Positions 7,597 through 16,663 are shown, counted from the first letter of the stretch. The stretch is DNA of 64,000 bases from Paraliobacillus zengyii (GCF_003268595.1 NZ_CP029797.1:1509501-1573500); one strand, 5' to 3'. The notes: generated from the letters alone by a model not told the origin. Program-made: numbers and translations.

Positions 7597-8196
7597 ATGA
7601 AACATATTTATAATGAAGGTAGCTCGGATCGGACATTATTATTGTTACATGGGACAGGTGGAACAGAACAGGATCTTTTACAAATTGCTGAAATGATTGA
7701 TTCTTCTGCTAATGTACTTAGTGTAAGAGGAAATGTTTCAGAAAATGGTATGGCGCGTTTCTTTAGAAGATTAGAAGAAGGCGTTTTTGATGAAGAAGAT
7801 TTAATTAAGCAAACAAAGGATTTAAATGACTTTTTAACAAAAGCATCAGGTGATTACCAATTTGATCGTGATAATATTGTAGCTATTGGTTATTCTAATG
7901 GGGCTAATATCGCTGGAAGCTTATTATTTCATCATGAACAAGCTCTAAAGGGCGCTATTTTACACCATCCAATGGTTCCTAGACGTGGTATCACATTACC
8001 TGATCTTACAGGAATGAATGTTTTTATTGGAGCAGGTCATAATGATCCCTTATGTACGGAAGCTGAATCGAAAGAATTATATGAAATCTTAGAAGGTAAT
8101 GGTGCAGATGTTACATTGCATTGGGAAAATCAAGGGCATCAATTAACACTACCCGAAGTTGATGCAGCTAAACTTTGGTATAAGGAAAAATATTAA
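7597..8196 (+). CDS. mhqD: MhqD-like alpha/beta hydrolase (carboxylesterase/phospholipase family)
   Basis: The 199-residue protein matches the length and pattern of B. subtilis MhqD/YodD. The oxyanion region LLLLHGTGGTEQDL (about 14-27), nucleophile elbow GYSNG (serine near 109), acid GAGHNDPLC (Asp near 148) and histidine ENQGHQL (about 181) form a Ser-Asp-His triad. In B. subtilis the gene is induced by methylhydroquinone, catechol and similar electrophiles through loss of MhqR repression; the substrate is not firmly known. GGGAGG precedes the ATG. The MhqR-type palindrome just upstream supports the assignment. Confidence 0.85.
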   Translation: MKHIYNEGSSDRTLLLLHGTGGTEQDLLQIAEMIDSSANVLSVRGNVSENGMARFFRRLEEGVFDEEDLIKQTKDLNDFLTKASGDYQFDRDNIVAIGYSNGANIAGSLLFHHEQALKGAILHHPMVPRRGITLPDLTGMNVFIGAGHNDPLCTEAESKELYEILEGNGADVTLHWENQGHQLTLPEVDAAKLWYKEKY

Positions 8197-8275
8197 ATAT
8201 TTCAAACATAAATTGGTATATTATGATAGAATCAGCTTATAGATAAAGTTTGACTCAGGAGGTAGTTACACTGCG

Positions 8276-8695
8276 ATGAATACCATTGAAGAGACAATAA
8301 ATGAAGCTGGATTTGGACGAAAGAAAATCATTAAGAAATATACTGAAGTCTTCAAGAAAAATAAGTTAGATACTGATGAAGTATTGCTAGAAATGGCAAC
8401 TACATTTGATAAGCCGACAGATTTATTATTTGTTACAGATAAACGTGTTTTTTATTTTAAAATGAACACAGAGGATTCATCAGTTGATAAACGCGTTAAC
8501 TTTAAAGATGTTCTAAATTGTCAAATAGAGGATCAAGGTATTGAAAAACGTTTTGTAATTGGTTCTCGTTCACAAGAAGTGATAATTAGTAAGTTGATAG
8601 TAAATACGAGTATTGGGGTAGTAATAGAAATAGCTAAGGTACCAACCAAAATTGCCGAACAAGTAAAACAAACGATTGATTCAAAGATAGAATAG
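8276..8695 (+). CDS. Bacterial PH-domain-like protein, unknown role
   Basis: The 139-residue soluble protein starts with a helical segment (about 1-35). It continues as a beta-rich part (LLFVTDKRVFYFKM, about 50-63; VNFKDVLNCQIED; RFVIGSRSQEVIISK) and ends in an amphipathic helix (KIAEQVKQTIDSKI). The TDKRVFYF pattern is typical of YokE-like bacterial PH domains, but this is a fold guess. CAGGAGG precedes the ATG. It is a single gene ended by the hairpin at 8701-8732. Confidence 0.6.
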   Translation: MNTIEETINEAGFGRKKIIKKYTEVFKKNKLDTDEVLLEMATTFDKPTDLLFVTDKRVFYFKMNTEDSSVDKRVNFKDVLNCQIEDQGIEKRFVIGSRSQEVIISKLIVNTSIGVVIEIAKVPTKIAEQVKQTIDSKIE

Positions 8696-8700
8696 TAAAC

Positions 8701-8732
8701 AAAAGCTGCTGGATATTAATCCTGTAGCTTTT
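8701..8732 (+). terminator. Terminator after PH-like gene
   Basis: AAAAGCT...GGAT pairs with ATCC...AGCTTTT with two mismatches, followed by TTATTTTTTC. Confidence 0.6.
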
Positions 8733-8785
8733 ATTTTTTCTTATGAAAAACGTTTCCGTAAAGTAATTGTTGATTTAAGAATATC

Positions 8786-8967
8786 GCAATAGGCAGTAAG
8801 ATGCCTGAGATGTTAATTTTAGATGAACCCTTGATGGTCTTGATCCAGTTGTTCGCCAAAATAAAATTAAGAATATCATGATTCAAGATCTTGCTGATCG
8901 AAATATGACAATCATTATTTCTTCTCATAATTTGCTTGAGGAGAGGCTAAAAAAAAGTATTAGCTAG
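8786..8967 (+). pseudogene. Remnant of an ABC transporter ATPase (Walker B to H-loop)
   Basis: In one frame the DNA reads AIGSKMPEMLILDEP, a typical segment ending in Walker B. After a one-base loss at about 8831 the next frame reads DGLDPVVRQNKIKNIMIQDL and then ADRNMTIIISSHNLLEER, with D-loop and H-loop intact, before a stop at 8965. Walker A and the signature motif are missing upstream and no permease gene follows. This is a decayed fragment of a BcrA/YtrB-like exporter ATPase. Confidence 0.85.
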
Positions 8968-9260
8968 GTGTTGTAACAATACTAATACTATATCCGTTAT
9001 TTCGTAATGTAACTCGTCTAAAATTGATAAATGATTTTAAAGATGAAGAAAATTGCTAAAAAATTAAACATCTATTTGTATATAGTGAAAATACAAATTC
9101 ACAGAGCGCGAAAGCAATTTAAAAAAGTTTAGTTTTCATTGTAAATGAACTTTCATAAACGTTTCAATTTGTTCACTGATCAACACTCCCTGCTTGTCAA
9201 AAATTACAGGTTGTATTCTAGACGAATTAGTAAAAAGTATAAGCAGGAGGTGAACAACTA
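8968..9260. other. Intergenic region after the ABC fossil
   Basis: AT-rich sequence with stops in all frames. It may include more decayed transporter sequence, but nothing recognisable. GCAGGAGGTGA at 9243-9253 is the ribosome-binding site of the next small gene. Confidence 0.4.
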
Positions 9261-9407
9261 ATGCAAAAAAATAAAGGTATGATGCTTCCGATGCTTGCAT
9301 CTATTGGTGTAGGTGCTGCTACTTATTATAGTATGAGACGTAATGGTGGCGGAAAAAATGTAATGAACAAAATGACTTCTGCAATGAATCAAAACAAAAA
9401 TATGTAA
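9261..9407 (+). CDS. Small DUF3918/YrzQ-like protein (48 aa)
   Basis: It reads MQKNKGMMLPMLASIGVGAA then TYYSMRRNGGGKNVMNKMTS and AMNQNKNM. A short hydrophobic stretch (about 8-23) is followed by a basic, methionine- and asparagine-rich tail, resembling the small YrzQ-type proteins of Bacillaceae. AGGAGGTGA is spaced 8 bases from the ATG. Function unknown. Confidence 0.65.
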   Translation: MQKNKGMMLPMLASIGVGAATYYSMRRNGGGKNVMNKMTSAMNQNKNM

Positions 9408-9533
9408 GTGAACAACGAGTAGGCGAATGAAACAATTCGTCTGCTCGTTTAATTTCATGAAGTGTTAACATAGCGAGTGCGATATTCTTTTGTTATAATT
9501 AATGAAACTATACAATACATAAAGGAGTTTTAG

Positions 9534-10586
9534 ATGATGGGGAAAAATTTAATAGGCTATATAGGATCTTACACAAAGAAAACTAGTGAAGGGGTTTATC
9601 AATTCACATTAGATTTGGAAAAAGAAATGATCACGGATGTAACACCTGCAGCTAAGCTAGATAACCCAACTTACCTTACGACTACAAAAGATAACAAATT
9701 TCTGTATGCGGTATCAAAAGAAGGGGAAGAAGGTGGTGTAACAGCATTTTCTATAAATGAAAAAACAGGAGAATTAACAAAATTAAATAGTCTTGCTTCT
9801 GCTGGTTCACCACCTTGTCATGTTAGTGTTTCAAATGATAATGCAAATGTTGTAACAGCAAATTATCACACGAAAAAGGTAGAATCTTATTTAACTGCTG
9901 CAGATGGTTCTCTGCAATCACTTGCCGACGTTGCAGAGCATGAAGGAAGCGGACCACATGATCGCCAAGAAAAACCACATATGCACTTTGCTGGTTTCAC
10001 ACCAGATGAAAAATATGTTATCGCAATTGATTTAGGTAGTGACAATGTAATCACTTATGCTGTAGACAAAGGTAAATTAACAAAAGTTCAAACTTTTGAA
10101 CCAAAACCAGGAAGTGGTCCTCGTCATATTGTCTTCCACCCAGATGGTAAGCATGCATATATTATGACGGAATTAACTTCAGAAGTTATTGCATTAGAAT
10201 ATGACGCAAAAGATGGCCATTTCACGGAGATGCAAGCAATTAAAGCTATTCCATCTACTCACACTGATGTAAACGATGGAAGCGGTATTCATATAACAAA
10301 GGATGGTAAGTTTGTTTATGTTGCAAATCGTGGTCATAACAGCATTGCTGTGTTCGCAATAGATCAAGCAACAAAAGAACTAGCATTTGTTGAATGGACA
10401 TCAACTGAGGGCGATTGGCCAAGAGATTTTGTATTAGATCCTACTGAAAAGTTCTTAGTTGCAGCTAACCAAAATTCTGGAACATTAACACTTTTTAGAA
10501 GAGATGAACAAACAGGTAAGCTAGCCTTATTACAAAAGGATGTTAAAGCGCCTGAGGCAGTTTGTGTAAAATTTTTAGAAGCATAA
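9534..10586 (+). CDS. Lactonase-family beta-propeller (6-phosphogluconolactonase type)
   Basis: The 350-residue protein has repeated blades with the family pattern: GYIGSYTKKTSEGVYQFTLD at the N-terminus, DNPTYLTTTKDNKFLYAV, GSPPCHVSVSNDN, SGPHDRQEKPHMHFAGFTPD, GSGPRHIVFHPDGKHAYIMT, DGSGIHITKDGKFVYVANRG and DWPRDFVLDPTEKFLVAANQ. It matches the YkgB/Pgl fold that hydrolyses 6-phosphogluconolactone in the pentose-phosphate pathway; related family members act on other lactones, so the exact substrate is inferred. AAAGGAG lies 6 bases before the first of two ATG codons. A strong hairpin follows. Confidence 0.88.
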   Translation: MMGKNLIGYIGSYTKKTSEGVYQFTLDLEKEMITDVTPAAKLDNPTYLTTTKDNKFLYAVSKEGEEGGVTAFSINEKTGELTKLNSLASAGSPPCHVSVSNDNANVVTANYHTKKVESYLTAADGSLQSLADVAEHEGSGPHDRQEKPHMHFAGFTPDEKYVIAIDLGSDNVITYAVDKGKLTKVQTFEPKPGSGPRHIVFHPDGKHAYIMTELTSEVIALEYDAKDGHFTEMQAIKAIPSTHTDVNDGSGIHITKDGKFVYVANRGHNSIAVFAIDQATKELAFVEWTSTEGDWPRDFVLDPTEKFLVAANQNSGTLTLFRRDEQTGKLALLQKDVKAPEAVCVKFLEA

Positions 10587-10587
10587 T

Positions 10588-10624
10588 AAAGATGGGTCTT
10601 CGAACATAGAAGGCCCATCTTTTT
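10588..10624 (+). terminator. Terminator after lactonase gene
   Basis: GATGGGTCTTC pairs with GAAGGCCCATC (one mismatch), followed by TTTTT. Confidence 0.85.
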
Positions 10625-10642
10625 AGCGGAAGAGGAGAAAAG

Positions 10643-11065
10643 ATGGAACCAATTATACAAGGAAATACTGTAGATAGTGACTATATTCGCGAACAAATTA
10701 TTGCTTATAATATGGAACAGTTGCCTGATAGCGTAAAAACTGCAAAACAAAGTTTCTGTTTTAAAATAGAAGATCCACAAACAAAGAAAATTATTGCCGG
10801 AATTACCGCAACAGCATTTTGGTATCATCTTCATATTGATTTTCTTTGGGTCGATAGTAATAATAGAGGTAAGGGATATGGCAGGCAATTACTAAAAAGA
10901 ATAGAAGAGACGGCAAAAGAAAATCAATGCCGTTTACTGTTTTTAGATTCATTTAGTTTTCAAGCACCTGATTTTTATAAGAAACAAGGTTATCAAATGG
11001 TTGGTAAGATTGAAGATCATCCAGAGGGTTATTCGCTTCACTTTTTAGAAAAAAGGCTAAAATAG
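10643..11065 (+). CDS. GNAT-family N-acetyltransferase
   Basis: The 140-residue protein has the acetyl-CoA loop SNNRGKGYGRQLLKRIE (about 72-88), preceded by the beta-strand FLWVD and followed by LLFLDSFSFQAPDFYKKQGYQ (about 95-115), the usual C-terminal GNAT half. The acceptor substrate is unknown. AGAGGAGAAAAG precedes the ATG. It lies 57 bases after the lactonase terminator and ends at a strong convergent hairpin. Confidence 0.85.
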   Translation: MEPIIQGNTVDSDYIREQIIAYNMEQLPDSVKTAKQSFCFKIEDPQTKKIIAGITATAFWYHLHIDFLWVDSNNRGKGYGRQLLKRIEETAKENQCRLLFLDSFSFQAPDFYKKQGYQMVGKIEDHPEGYSLHFLEKRLK

Positions 11066-11072
11066 TAATTTT

Positions 11073-11115
11073 AAGTGCAAAGGCTCTGTTGGAAAATAAC
11101 AGAGCCTTTGCACTT
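11073..11115. terminator. Bidirectional terminator between GNAT and aapP
   Basis: A perfect 18-bp stem (AAGTGCAAAGGCTCTGTT and its complement) around a 7-base loop, with T-rich flanks on both sides, lies between two convergent genes. Confidence 0.9.
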
Positions 11116-11116
11116 A

Positions 11117-11878
11117 TTATAGTATTTGGGATAAAAATAACTTTGTTCGATCTTCCTTAGGGTTATCAAATAGTTCTTCAGGGGAACCAGATTCAATAAT
11201 TTCACCTTGGTCGAAAAGGACAATCCGGTCGGCAACTTCTCTAGCAAATCCCATTTCATGCGTTACGACCAACATAGTCATACCTGAATGTGCTAATTCT
11301 TTCATAACATCTAAAACCTCTTTTATCATTTCTGGATCTAGTGCGGAAGTAGGTTCGTCAAACAACATAATTTCTGGTTGCATTGCTAATGCCCTTGCAA
11401 TCGCGACACGTTGTTGTTGTCCACCTGAAAGTTGACCTGGATACTTATCTGCTTGTTCAGGAATTCCTACACGTTCTAATAATTCTTTTGCAAGTTTTTC
11501 TGCTGCTGCTTTTGGCTTTTTCCGAACCCAGATTGGTGCTAGTGTGATGTTCTTTAAAATGGTCATATGTGGGAAGAGATTGAATTGTTGAAAAACCATC
11601 CCTGTTTCTTTTCGAATTGCTTCAATATCTTTAATATCGTGTGAAAGGTTAATACCGTCAATATGAATTTTCCCTTTTTGTATTTCCTCTAATCCATTAA
11701 TAGTACGAATAAAGGTTGATTTCCCAGAACCTGATGGACCGAGTATAACGATAACTTCTCCTTTATTTGCTGTTAACGTAACATCTTTTAACACATGTAG
11801 ATCACCGAACCATTTATTGACTTTCTTACACTCTATTATAGGACCCTGTTGTGTTTGTTTTGCCGTACTTTCGATCAT
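11117..11878 (-). CDS. aapP: General amino-acid ABC transporter ATP-binding protein
   Basis: The 253-residue ATPase has Walker [10 protein letters not shown] (about 47-55), Q-loop [13 protein letters not shown], signature [15 protein letters not shown], Walker [15 protein letters not shown] and H-loop VVTHEMGFA. As the fourth gene of aapJQMP it powers import of a broad range of L-amino acids. AAGGAGG precedes the ATG by 7 bases. It follows aapM with 25 bases between and ends at the strong hairpin 11073-11115. It is close in sequence to the ATPase at 437-1159, but the two transporters differ in their permeases. Confidence 0.93.
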   Translation of the reverse strand: MIESTAKQTQQGPIIECKKVNKWFGDLHVLKDVTLTANKGEVIVILGPSGSGKSTFIRTINGLEEIQKGKIHIDGINLSHDIKDIEAIRKETGMVFQQFNLFPHMTILKNITLAPIWVRKKPKAAAEKLAKELLERVGIPEQADKYPGQLSGGQQQRVAIARALAMQPEIMLFDEPTSALDPEMIKEVLDVMKELAHSGMTMLVVTHEMGFAREVADRIVLFDQGEIIESGSPEELFDNPKEDRTKLFLSQIL

Positions 11879-11903
11879 ATCAATTCCTCCTTAATAGTAT
11901 AAG

Positions 11904-13106
11904 TTATCTTTCACCAACACCTAAAGATCGTTCCAAACGACGACTAGAATAAGCCATTGCATAAGCGATTACCCAATAAACAAGCGCAATGAATAGATAA
12001 ACTTCCATATGACGTCCTAGATAATCAGGATTAGATTTAACAGTTTGGGCAATGCCTAAAATATCGAATAACCCAACAATTGCGACAAGAGATGTATCTT
12101 TAAACATGGAAATACTTTGTCCTACGATTGCAGGGATAACAGCACGTAATGCTTGTGGCATAATGATAAATGTCATAGAATGTACCGAATTTAAACCAAT
12201 TGCTTTTGAGGCTTCGTATTGTCCATTTGGAATAGACTGAAGTCCTCCACGTACATTCTCAGCCATATAAGCAGCTGTAAATAGCGTACAGCCAATCATA
12301 ACGCGAATGATATTGGTTATTTCAAACCCTTCTGGTAAGAATATTGGAATTAATATTTGTGCCATGAACAATACAGTAATTAGAGGAATGCCGCGAATAA
12401 CTTCTATATAACCAATACAAAAGTATTTAATTACTGGCAACTTACTTGTGCGTCCTAACGCAAGTAAAATTCCGATTGGAAAAGAAAAGATTATTGCTAC
12501 AGCTGATAGTAATACTGTAAAGAGTAAACCACCCCATACATTTGATTTCACTGCAGGCAAAATTCCAAATCCATTTAGCAAAAAGATGATTAGTGGAAAG
12601 GCCAAACAAAACCCAATTATCACAATCAATTTTTTCTTTGGTAAATATGGCGCAATAATATAGCCAGCAATAATCACTGCAATAATGGATAGTAACCATA
12701 GTTTACTTTGTCCTGACGTAAACGGTACGAAAATATGAACAAGAAAGATAAAGATCAGTACACCAGAAAGTATACGGGGTGTGCCTTTCCAAATTCCAGC
12801 TGACATCCCGAACAAAAGCGAGATGAATCCTAATCCAGTCCAAACACGCCATAGTTCTGATGGTTCGTACTGGCCAACCATAAACAAACGGTAGTTATTA
12901 CTAATTACACCCCATTCGGCAGTGATAAAAACCCAATTTGCAGTACCCGAAATAATCTGATAAAGCAAGTAAATGGAAATAAAAGATAATAAAACATTCC
13001 ACCAACTATTAAACATATTTCTTTTTAGCCATGTTAATAGGCCTGGTGAATTTTTCGGTGGTTTAATTGAACTTGTTGCTTGGTTTGTATTTATATTCAT
13101 ATCCAT
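11904..13106 (-). CDS. aapM: General amino-acid ABC transporter permease AapM
   Basis: The 400-residue permease has the long N-terminal extension typical of AapM, with several membrane spans, before the core permease domain. The core shows ENVRGGLQSIPNGQYEASKA and IIMPQALRAVIPAIVGQ, the family EAA loop. ATG 13106 is chosen because AGAGAGGTG lies 6 bases before it; a GTG nine bases upstream would fall inside that site. It begins 5 bases after the aapQ stop. Confidence 0.9.
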   Translation of the reverse strand: MDMNINTNQATSSIKPPKNSPGLLTWLKRNMFNSWWNVLLSFISIYLLYQIISGTANWVFITAEWGVISNNYRLFMVGQYEPSELWRVWTGLGFISLLFGMSAGIWKGTPRILSGVLIFIFLVHIFVPFTSGQSKLWLLSIIAVIIAGYIIAPYLPKKKLIVIIGFCLAFPLIIFLLNGFGILPAVKSNVWGGLLFTVLLSAVAIIFSFPIGILLALGRTSKLPVIKYFCIGYIEVIRGIPLITVLFMAQILIPIFLPEGFEITNIIRVMIGCTLFTAAYMAENVRGGLQSIPNGQYEASKAIGLNSVHSMTFIIMPQALRAVIPAIVGQSISMFKDTSLVAIVGLFDILGIAQTVKSNPDYLGRHMEVYLFIALVYWVIAYAMAYSSRRLERSLGVGER

Positions 13107-13111
13107 TCTAT

Positions 13112-14284
13112 TCACCTCTCTACTAACCGAGATTTAGCATTATAGAAATTCATAAAGACGGAAGTTATTAAACTTAACGTTAAGTAAACAAGAATCATAA
13201 TGACAATCATTTCAATAAAATGTCCGGCTTGGTTCATCGTTGTATTTGCAACAAAGACTAAGTCTGCGTATCCTGCTGCAATTGCTAAACTAGAGTTTTT
13301 TGTGAGATTGAGATATTGGCTTGTTAATGGCGGGATAATAATCCGGATAGCTTGCGGAAATACAACGAGACGCATTGTTGTAGAGCTTTTTAAACCCAAT
13401 GCTTTGGCTGCTTCTTTTTGCCCTTTTGCAACGGATAGAATACCCCCACGAACAATTTCAGCAATATAAGTAGCTGTATAAATGGTTAAACCTAGTAAAA
13501 CAGCTAAGAATTCTGGTGATATAATATATCCACCTTCGAAGTTAAAATTACCTAGAACTGGCGTATCAATATTTACTGGCCCAGACATCGTAATCACAAA
13601 TGCAAGTAGAAGAGAGAGGATTAAAATTCCTATCCCCCAAACAACTGGGTATTTTCTATTACCCGTTTCAATTTGTTTTGTTCGCTTGATTTTCCATAGA
13701 ATAATTGCACCTACTAGCCCAATTAAAAATAAGATTAGCCATGTAAATGTGTGGGCGTTCATATTTAACCATGGTATAGCAATACCGCGATTACTTAAGA
13801 ATGCGGGTCCAATTTCAATACTTTCATCAACAGCTGGTAAGGGTAATAAAACAGCAAAATACCAGATGAATATTTGAACGAGCAAAGGTGTATTTCGAAA
13901 TACGTCAATGTACAATCCAGCTAATTTTTGAACGAGCCAATTAGTAGAGAGGCGGGAAATACCAACAAAAACCCCAATTAGCGTAGCGAAGAAAATCCCA
14001 ATTATGGATACCTTAATTGTGTTTAGAATTCCAACTAAGATTGCCCGTAAATATGTATCAGTGGGTTGATAATCGATCATTGATTCAGAAATATTAAAAG
14101 AAGCTGTATTATTTAAAAATCCAACTCCTAAATTCATTCCGATACGGTCCAATCCTGCATGTGCATTATTAATTAAATAAGTACCAATAAGAAAAATAAA
14201 AATGACAAATAGTACTTGAAATAGGATTGGTAATATTCGATTATCACGCCAGAACGGTGTACGGACAGTTTGTTCTTTATTCAT
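13112..14284 (-). CDS. aapQ: General amino-acid ABC transporter permease AapQ
   Basis: The 390-residue permease has a long insert between its early helices, with the family segments RNTPLLVQIFIWYFAVLLPL (about 118-137), TYIAEIVRGGILSVAKGQKE and VVFPQAIRIIIPPLTSQYLN. AapQ pairs with AapM to form the heterodimeric channel. ATG 14284 is preceded by GGAAGGGTG; an in-frame upstream extension of 23 codons lacks a ribosome-binding site. It lies between aapJ and aapM in the same orientation. Confidence 0.9.
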   Translation of the reverse strand: MNKEQTVRTPFWRDNRILPILFQVLFVIFIFLIGTYLINNAHAGLDRIGMNLGVGFLNNTASFNISESMIDYQPTDTYLRAILVGILNTIKVSIIGIFFATLIGVFVGISRLSTNWLVQKLAGLYIDVFRNTPLLVQIFIWYFAVLLPLPAVDESIEIGPAFLSNRGIAIPWLNMNAHTFTWLILFLIGLVGAIILWKIKRTKQIETGNRKYPVVWGIGILILSLLLAFVITMSGPVNIDTPVLGNFNFEGGYIISPEFLAVLLGLTIYTATYIAEIVRGGILSVAKGQKEAAKALGLKSSTTMRLVVFPQAIRIIIPPLTSQYLNLTKNSSLAIAAGYADLVFVANTTMNQAGHFIEMIVIMILVYLTLSLITSVFMNFYNAKSRLVER

Positions 14285-14366
14285 AGTATTCACCCTTCCG
14301 TATGGAAATAAATTGACCTGCTCCCCTAACTGAAGAGAGCAGATCTTAATCATCTATTAGATAATC

Positions 14367-15485
14367 TTAATTGAATGGTGGTGAGTAAAGTAATCCGCCA
14401 TCTTTCCAGTTTGTATTATAACCACGTTCTAAATTAAAGACTGAATCTGTTCCTAAATTACGATTGTATATTTCTTCATAATTACCAACATGTTTAATTA
14501 CACGATAAGCAAAGTCATTTGGTAAGCCCATTAGGCTGCCAAGTTCACCTTCGATTCCTAAGAATCTACGAACTACAGGATCTTCACTATCCATGAAATC
14601 ATCAATATTTTCTGACGTAATTCCTAGTTCTTCGGCCTCAATAATCGCAAATGTTACCCATTTAACTATGTTGAACCACTGATCATCACCCTGTCTAACT
14701 GTTGGTCCAAGTGGTTCTTTCGATAAAGCTTCTGTAAGAATTAGATGTGCATCAGGTTCTGCTAATGTTGCTTGACGAGAAACTAGACCTGATTTATCAG
14801 TAGTCCATGCATCAACTGTACCTGCTTCATATGCCTCAACTAATGAATCACTGTCATCAAATACTACTTGTTCATATTCGATTCCTAATTTACGGAATTG
14901 GTCAGCTAAGTTCATTTCTGTTGTGGTACCTGTTTCAACACCAATACGTGCTCCAGCTAAATCTTCCAAACTTGTTATGCCACTTTCTTTTGTAACCATC
15001 ATTCCTTGCCCGTCATAAAAAGTCGTTGGACCAAAATTTGTTCCAAGCTCAGTATCACGTGTTGTTGTCCATGTTGTATTTCGAATCAAGACATCAATTT
15101 CACCAGTTTGTAAAGCGGTAAAACGCTCTTGAGCTGAAAGGGGTCTTACTTCAATTGCTTCTGGATCATCAAAGATAGCAGCTGCAAGTGCTTTACCAAA
15201 ATCAATATCAAATCCTTCGTAATCACCATCTTCATTTACATAACCAAAACCAGGTAATTGACTATTACCACCAACAACAACTTCTCCTCTTTCTTCAACA
15301 GCAGCTAGAGTGGAACCAGAGTCGTTGTCAGAGGAAGTTTCTTCAGTATCTTCTGTTTCTTCGGTAGGTGTTTCACTTTCGTCTGTGCTAGCATCTTCTT
15401 CGGATGAACAACCAGTCAAAAATAGTGCGAGAATCAAGAAAAAGCTAGCCAAAAGAACGGATAAATAATTTTTGCGTTTTATCAA
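14367..15485 (-). CDS. aapJ: General amino-acid ABC transporter substrate-binding lipoprotein
   Basis: The 372-residue protein has a lipoprotein signal peptide (KRKNYLSVLLASFFLILALF then LTGC, Cys near 26), an acidic Ser/Thr/Glu linker (about 28-57), and a family 3 solute-binding domain (VEERGEVVVGGNSQLPGFGY; SAQERFTALQTGEIDVLIRN; TTWTTTRDTELG). The last segments are close to AapJ. It starts at TTG 15485 with AAGGGGGA upstream, so it is membrane-anchored outside the cell and feeds the AapQMP importer. Confidence 0.9.
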   Translation of the reverse strand: MIKRKNYLSVLLASFFLILALFLTGCSSEEDASTDESETPTEETEDTEETSSDNDSGSTLAAVEERGEVVVGGNSQLPGFGYVNEDGDYEGFDIDFGKALAAAIFDDPEAIEVRPLSAQERFTALQTGEIDVLIRNTTWTTTRDTELGTNFGPTTFYDGQGMMVTKESGITSLEDLAGARIGVETGTTTEMNLADQFRKLGIEYEQVVFDDSDSLVEAYEAGTVDAWTTDKSGLVSRQATLAEPDAHLILTEALSKEPLGPTVRQGDDQWFNIVKWVTFAIIEAEELGITSENIDDFMDSEDPVVRRFLGIEGELGSLMGLPNDFAYRVIKHVGNYEEIYNRNLGTDSVFNLERGYNTNWKDGGLLYSPPFN

Positions 15486-15507
15486 AGTAAATCCCCCTTA
15501 TTTTTTA

Positions 15508-15534
15508 TAGTTCTATGTAAATGGTATAGAACTA
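15508..15534. promoter_or_regulatory. Inverted repeat upstream of aapJ
   Basis: TAGTTCTAT (15508-15516) and ATAGAACTA (15526-15534) form a perfect 9-bp inverted repeat just upstream of the aapJ ribosome-binding site. It could be an operator or a leader hairpin; the factor is unknown. Confidence 0.45.
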
Positions 15535-15727
15535 AAGTAAAAAGTGTTGTGAGAATATCCTACACGCTTAGTTTACAGATTGATCACAAAAAATAACACT
15601 AGTTGGTTAGATTGTCTTCCGTATTATTTGAAAATTCTGATAATATTTTAGTTTTTAATATGTATAGTTTCAAAAATTGTAGATAAACTAACAAAAAGAT
15701 TATGTTTCATGTAAAGGAGAATCTGCA

Positions 15728-16027
15728 ATGAAAGTAAGATTAGTATGTGGCTTTCTACTGGTATATTTTATGCAACCAACTATATTGCAAGCTGCACATG
15801 AAGACGAGCAACAATCTGAGAATCATATATGGGAGATTCAAAAGGTTTCATATCATGACGTTCCTATTTACTCGCATGAATTTAATGTATGGCACCATTT
15901 TATTGAAAAAGAAAAAACGTGTAGCGTGGTAAATAAAGTTAAAACAGAAGTAAGGTATTGCAAAGTACACGATCATATTGAAACAAAAGTAACCTCACAA
16001 GAAGTTACACACAGTCATGATCATTAA
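15728..16027 (+). CDS. Small secreted histidine-rich protein, unknown
   Basis: The 99-residue product has a signal peptide (MKVRLVCGFLLVYFMQPTIL, likely cleavage after about residue 22). The mature part is rich in His and Glu, has two cysteines (CSVVNK and YCKVHD) and ends in VTHSHDH. Ten or more histidines suggest metal binding, but this is inference. AAAGGAGA precedes the ATG. It is divergent from aapJ and monocistronic. I do not recognise the family. Confidence 0.7.
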   Translation: MKVRLVCGFLLVYFMQPTILQAAHEDEQQSENHIWEIQKVSYHDVPIYSHEFNVWHHFIEKEKTCSVVNKVKTEVRYCKVHDHIETKVTSQEVTHSHDH

Positions 16028-16133
16028 CTGAAATGAAGCCGGATATTCATAATGTAGATTTACTATAATCATTAAGTGTGAAACAACATTGTTATTGACT
16101 ACATAAATAATTCACTAATTTCTACGCTACGGT

Positions 16134-16250
16134 AGCAAATGCTTTCCCTTTCCACGGGCACGGCCTCAGCTAACTTAGTAAAACAAAGAACGTTTTACTA
16201 AGTGGATCTTCGGCTCGCACTGTTCCTGTAGGAGTGTCAAGCATTTGCTT
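16134..16250 (+). repeat. Structured interspersed repeat, arm A2
   Basis: Outer stem AGCAAATGCTT pairs with AAGCATTTGCTT and continues outward imperfectly. The conserved blocks GGGCACGGCCTCAGCTAAC and GTGGATCTTCGGCTCG flank an inner hairpin (CTTAGTAAAAC / GTTTTACTAAG). The inner hairpin differs from A1 by a paired change (GC in A1, AC/GT here). Confidence 0.88.
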
Positions 16251-16370
16251 CCTTCGCTGTTTAGTGGATCTATTTTTAGCGTAAGACCAGAGTCAATCGA
16301 AACATTTTCAAGAGATTGATTAATTTGTTTATTTGTAGTTCATAAAATGTTTAAAGACAAAACTAGCGGA

Positions 16371-16523
16371 TCAAGTGAAATGGGCGACACTCCTGCAGGA
16401 ACAGCAAATGTTTTCGATGGGATGAGTAATCGCAATCCCACGGGCTGAAGATCCACTCGGAAGCGTTTTTTCTTCCGAGTTAGCTGAAGCCGTGCCTGCG
16501 GAAAGGGAGCCCATTTCGCTTGA
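16371..16523 (-). repeat. Structured interspersed repeat, arm B2
   Basis: Outer stem TCAAGTGAAATGGG pairs with CCCATTTCGCTTGA (one mismatch). Inner hairpin CTCGGAAG / CTTCCGAG. It carries the same 34-base extra segment as B1. Confidence 0.88.
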
Positions 16524-16635
16524 GGAGCGGGGGCATAAATTCTGTTGTATTGCAATTTATATAAAGAATTTTACGTCGTAGTTTCTCTCTATTGCGTTGT
16601 TTAACTAGCAAGATAGTCTTATGAAAAATATATAC

Positions 16636-16663
16636 TAAAAAACCCTCCTAATAAGGAGGATTT
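16636..16663 (-). terminator. Terminator of the ilv-leu operon
   Basis: Read on the minus strand, CCTCCTTATTAGGAGG forms a 6-bp stem followed by TTTTTT, overlapping the leuD stop codon. Confidence 0.8.

Larger units (their letters stand above)
16028..16635. other. 608-base gene-free region holding repeat pair A2/B2
   Basis: Contains repeat arms A2 (16134-16250) and B2 (16371-16523) with a 120-base spacer almost identical to the spacer of the third repeat unit. Open frames inside are made of repeat sequence and are not credible genes. Confidence 0.8.

Noticed and set aside
10364..10888. 174-codon open frame antisense to the lactonase and GNAT genes
   Set aside because: It overlaps two well-supported genes and a terminator, and its translation has no recognisable domain.
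16340..16555. Open frame of about 70 codons on the minus strand
   Set aside because: It consists of repeat arm B2, and the matching frame occurs in arm B3 (34332-34541) only because the repeats share sequence. No ribosome-binding site.
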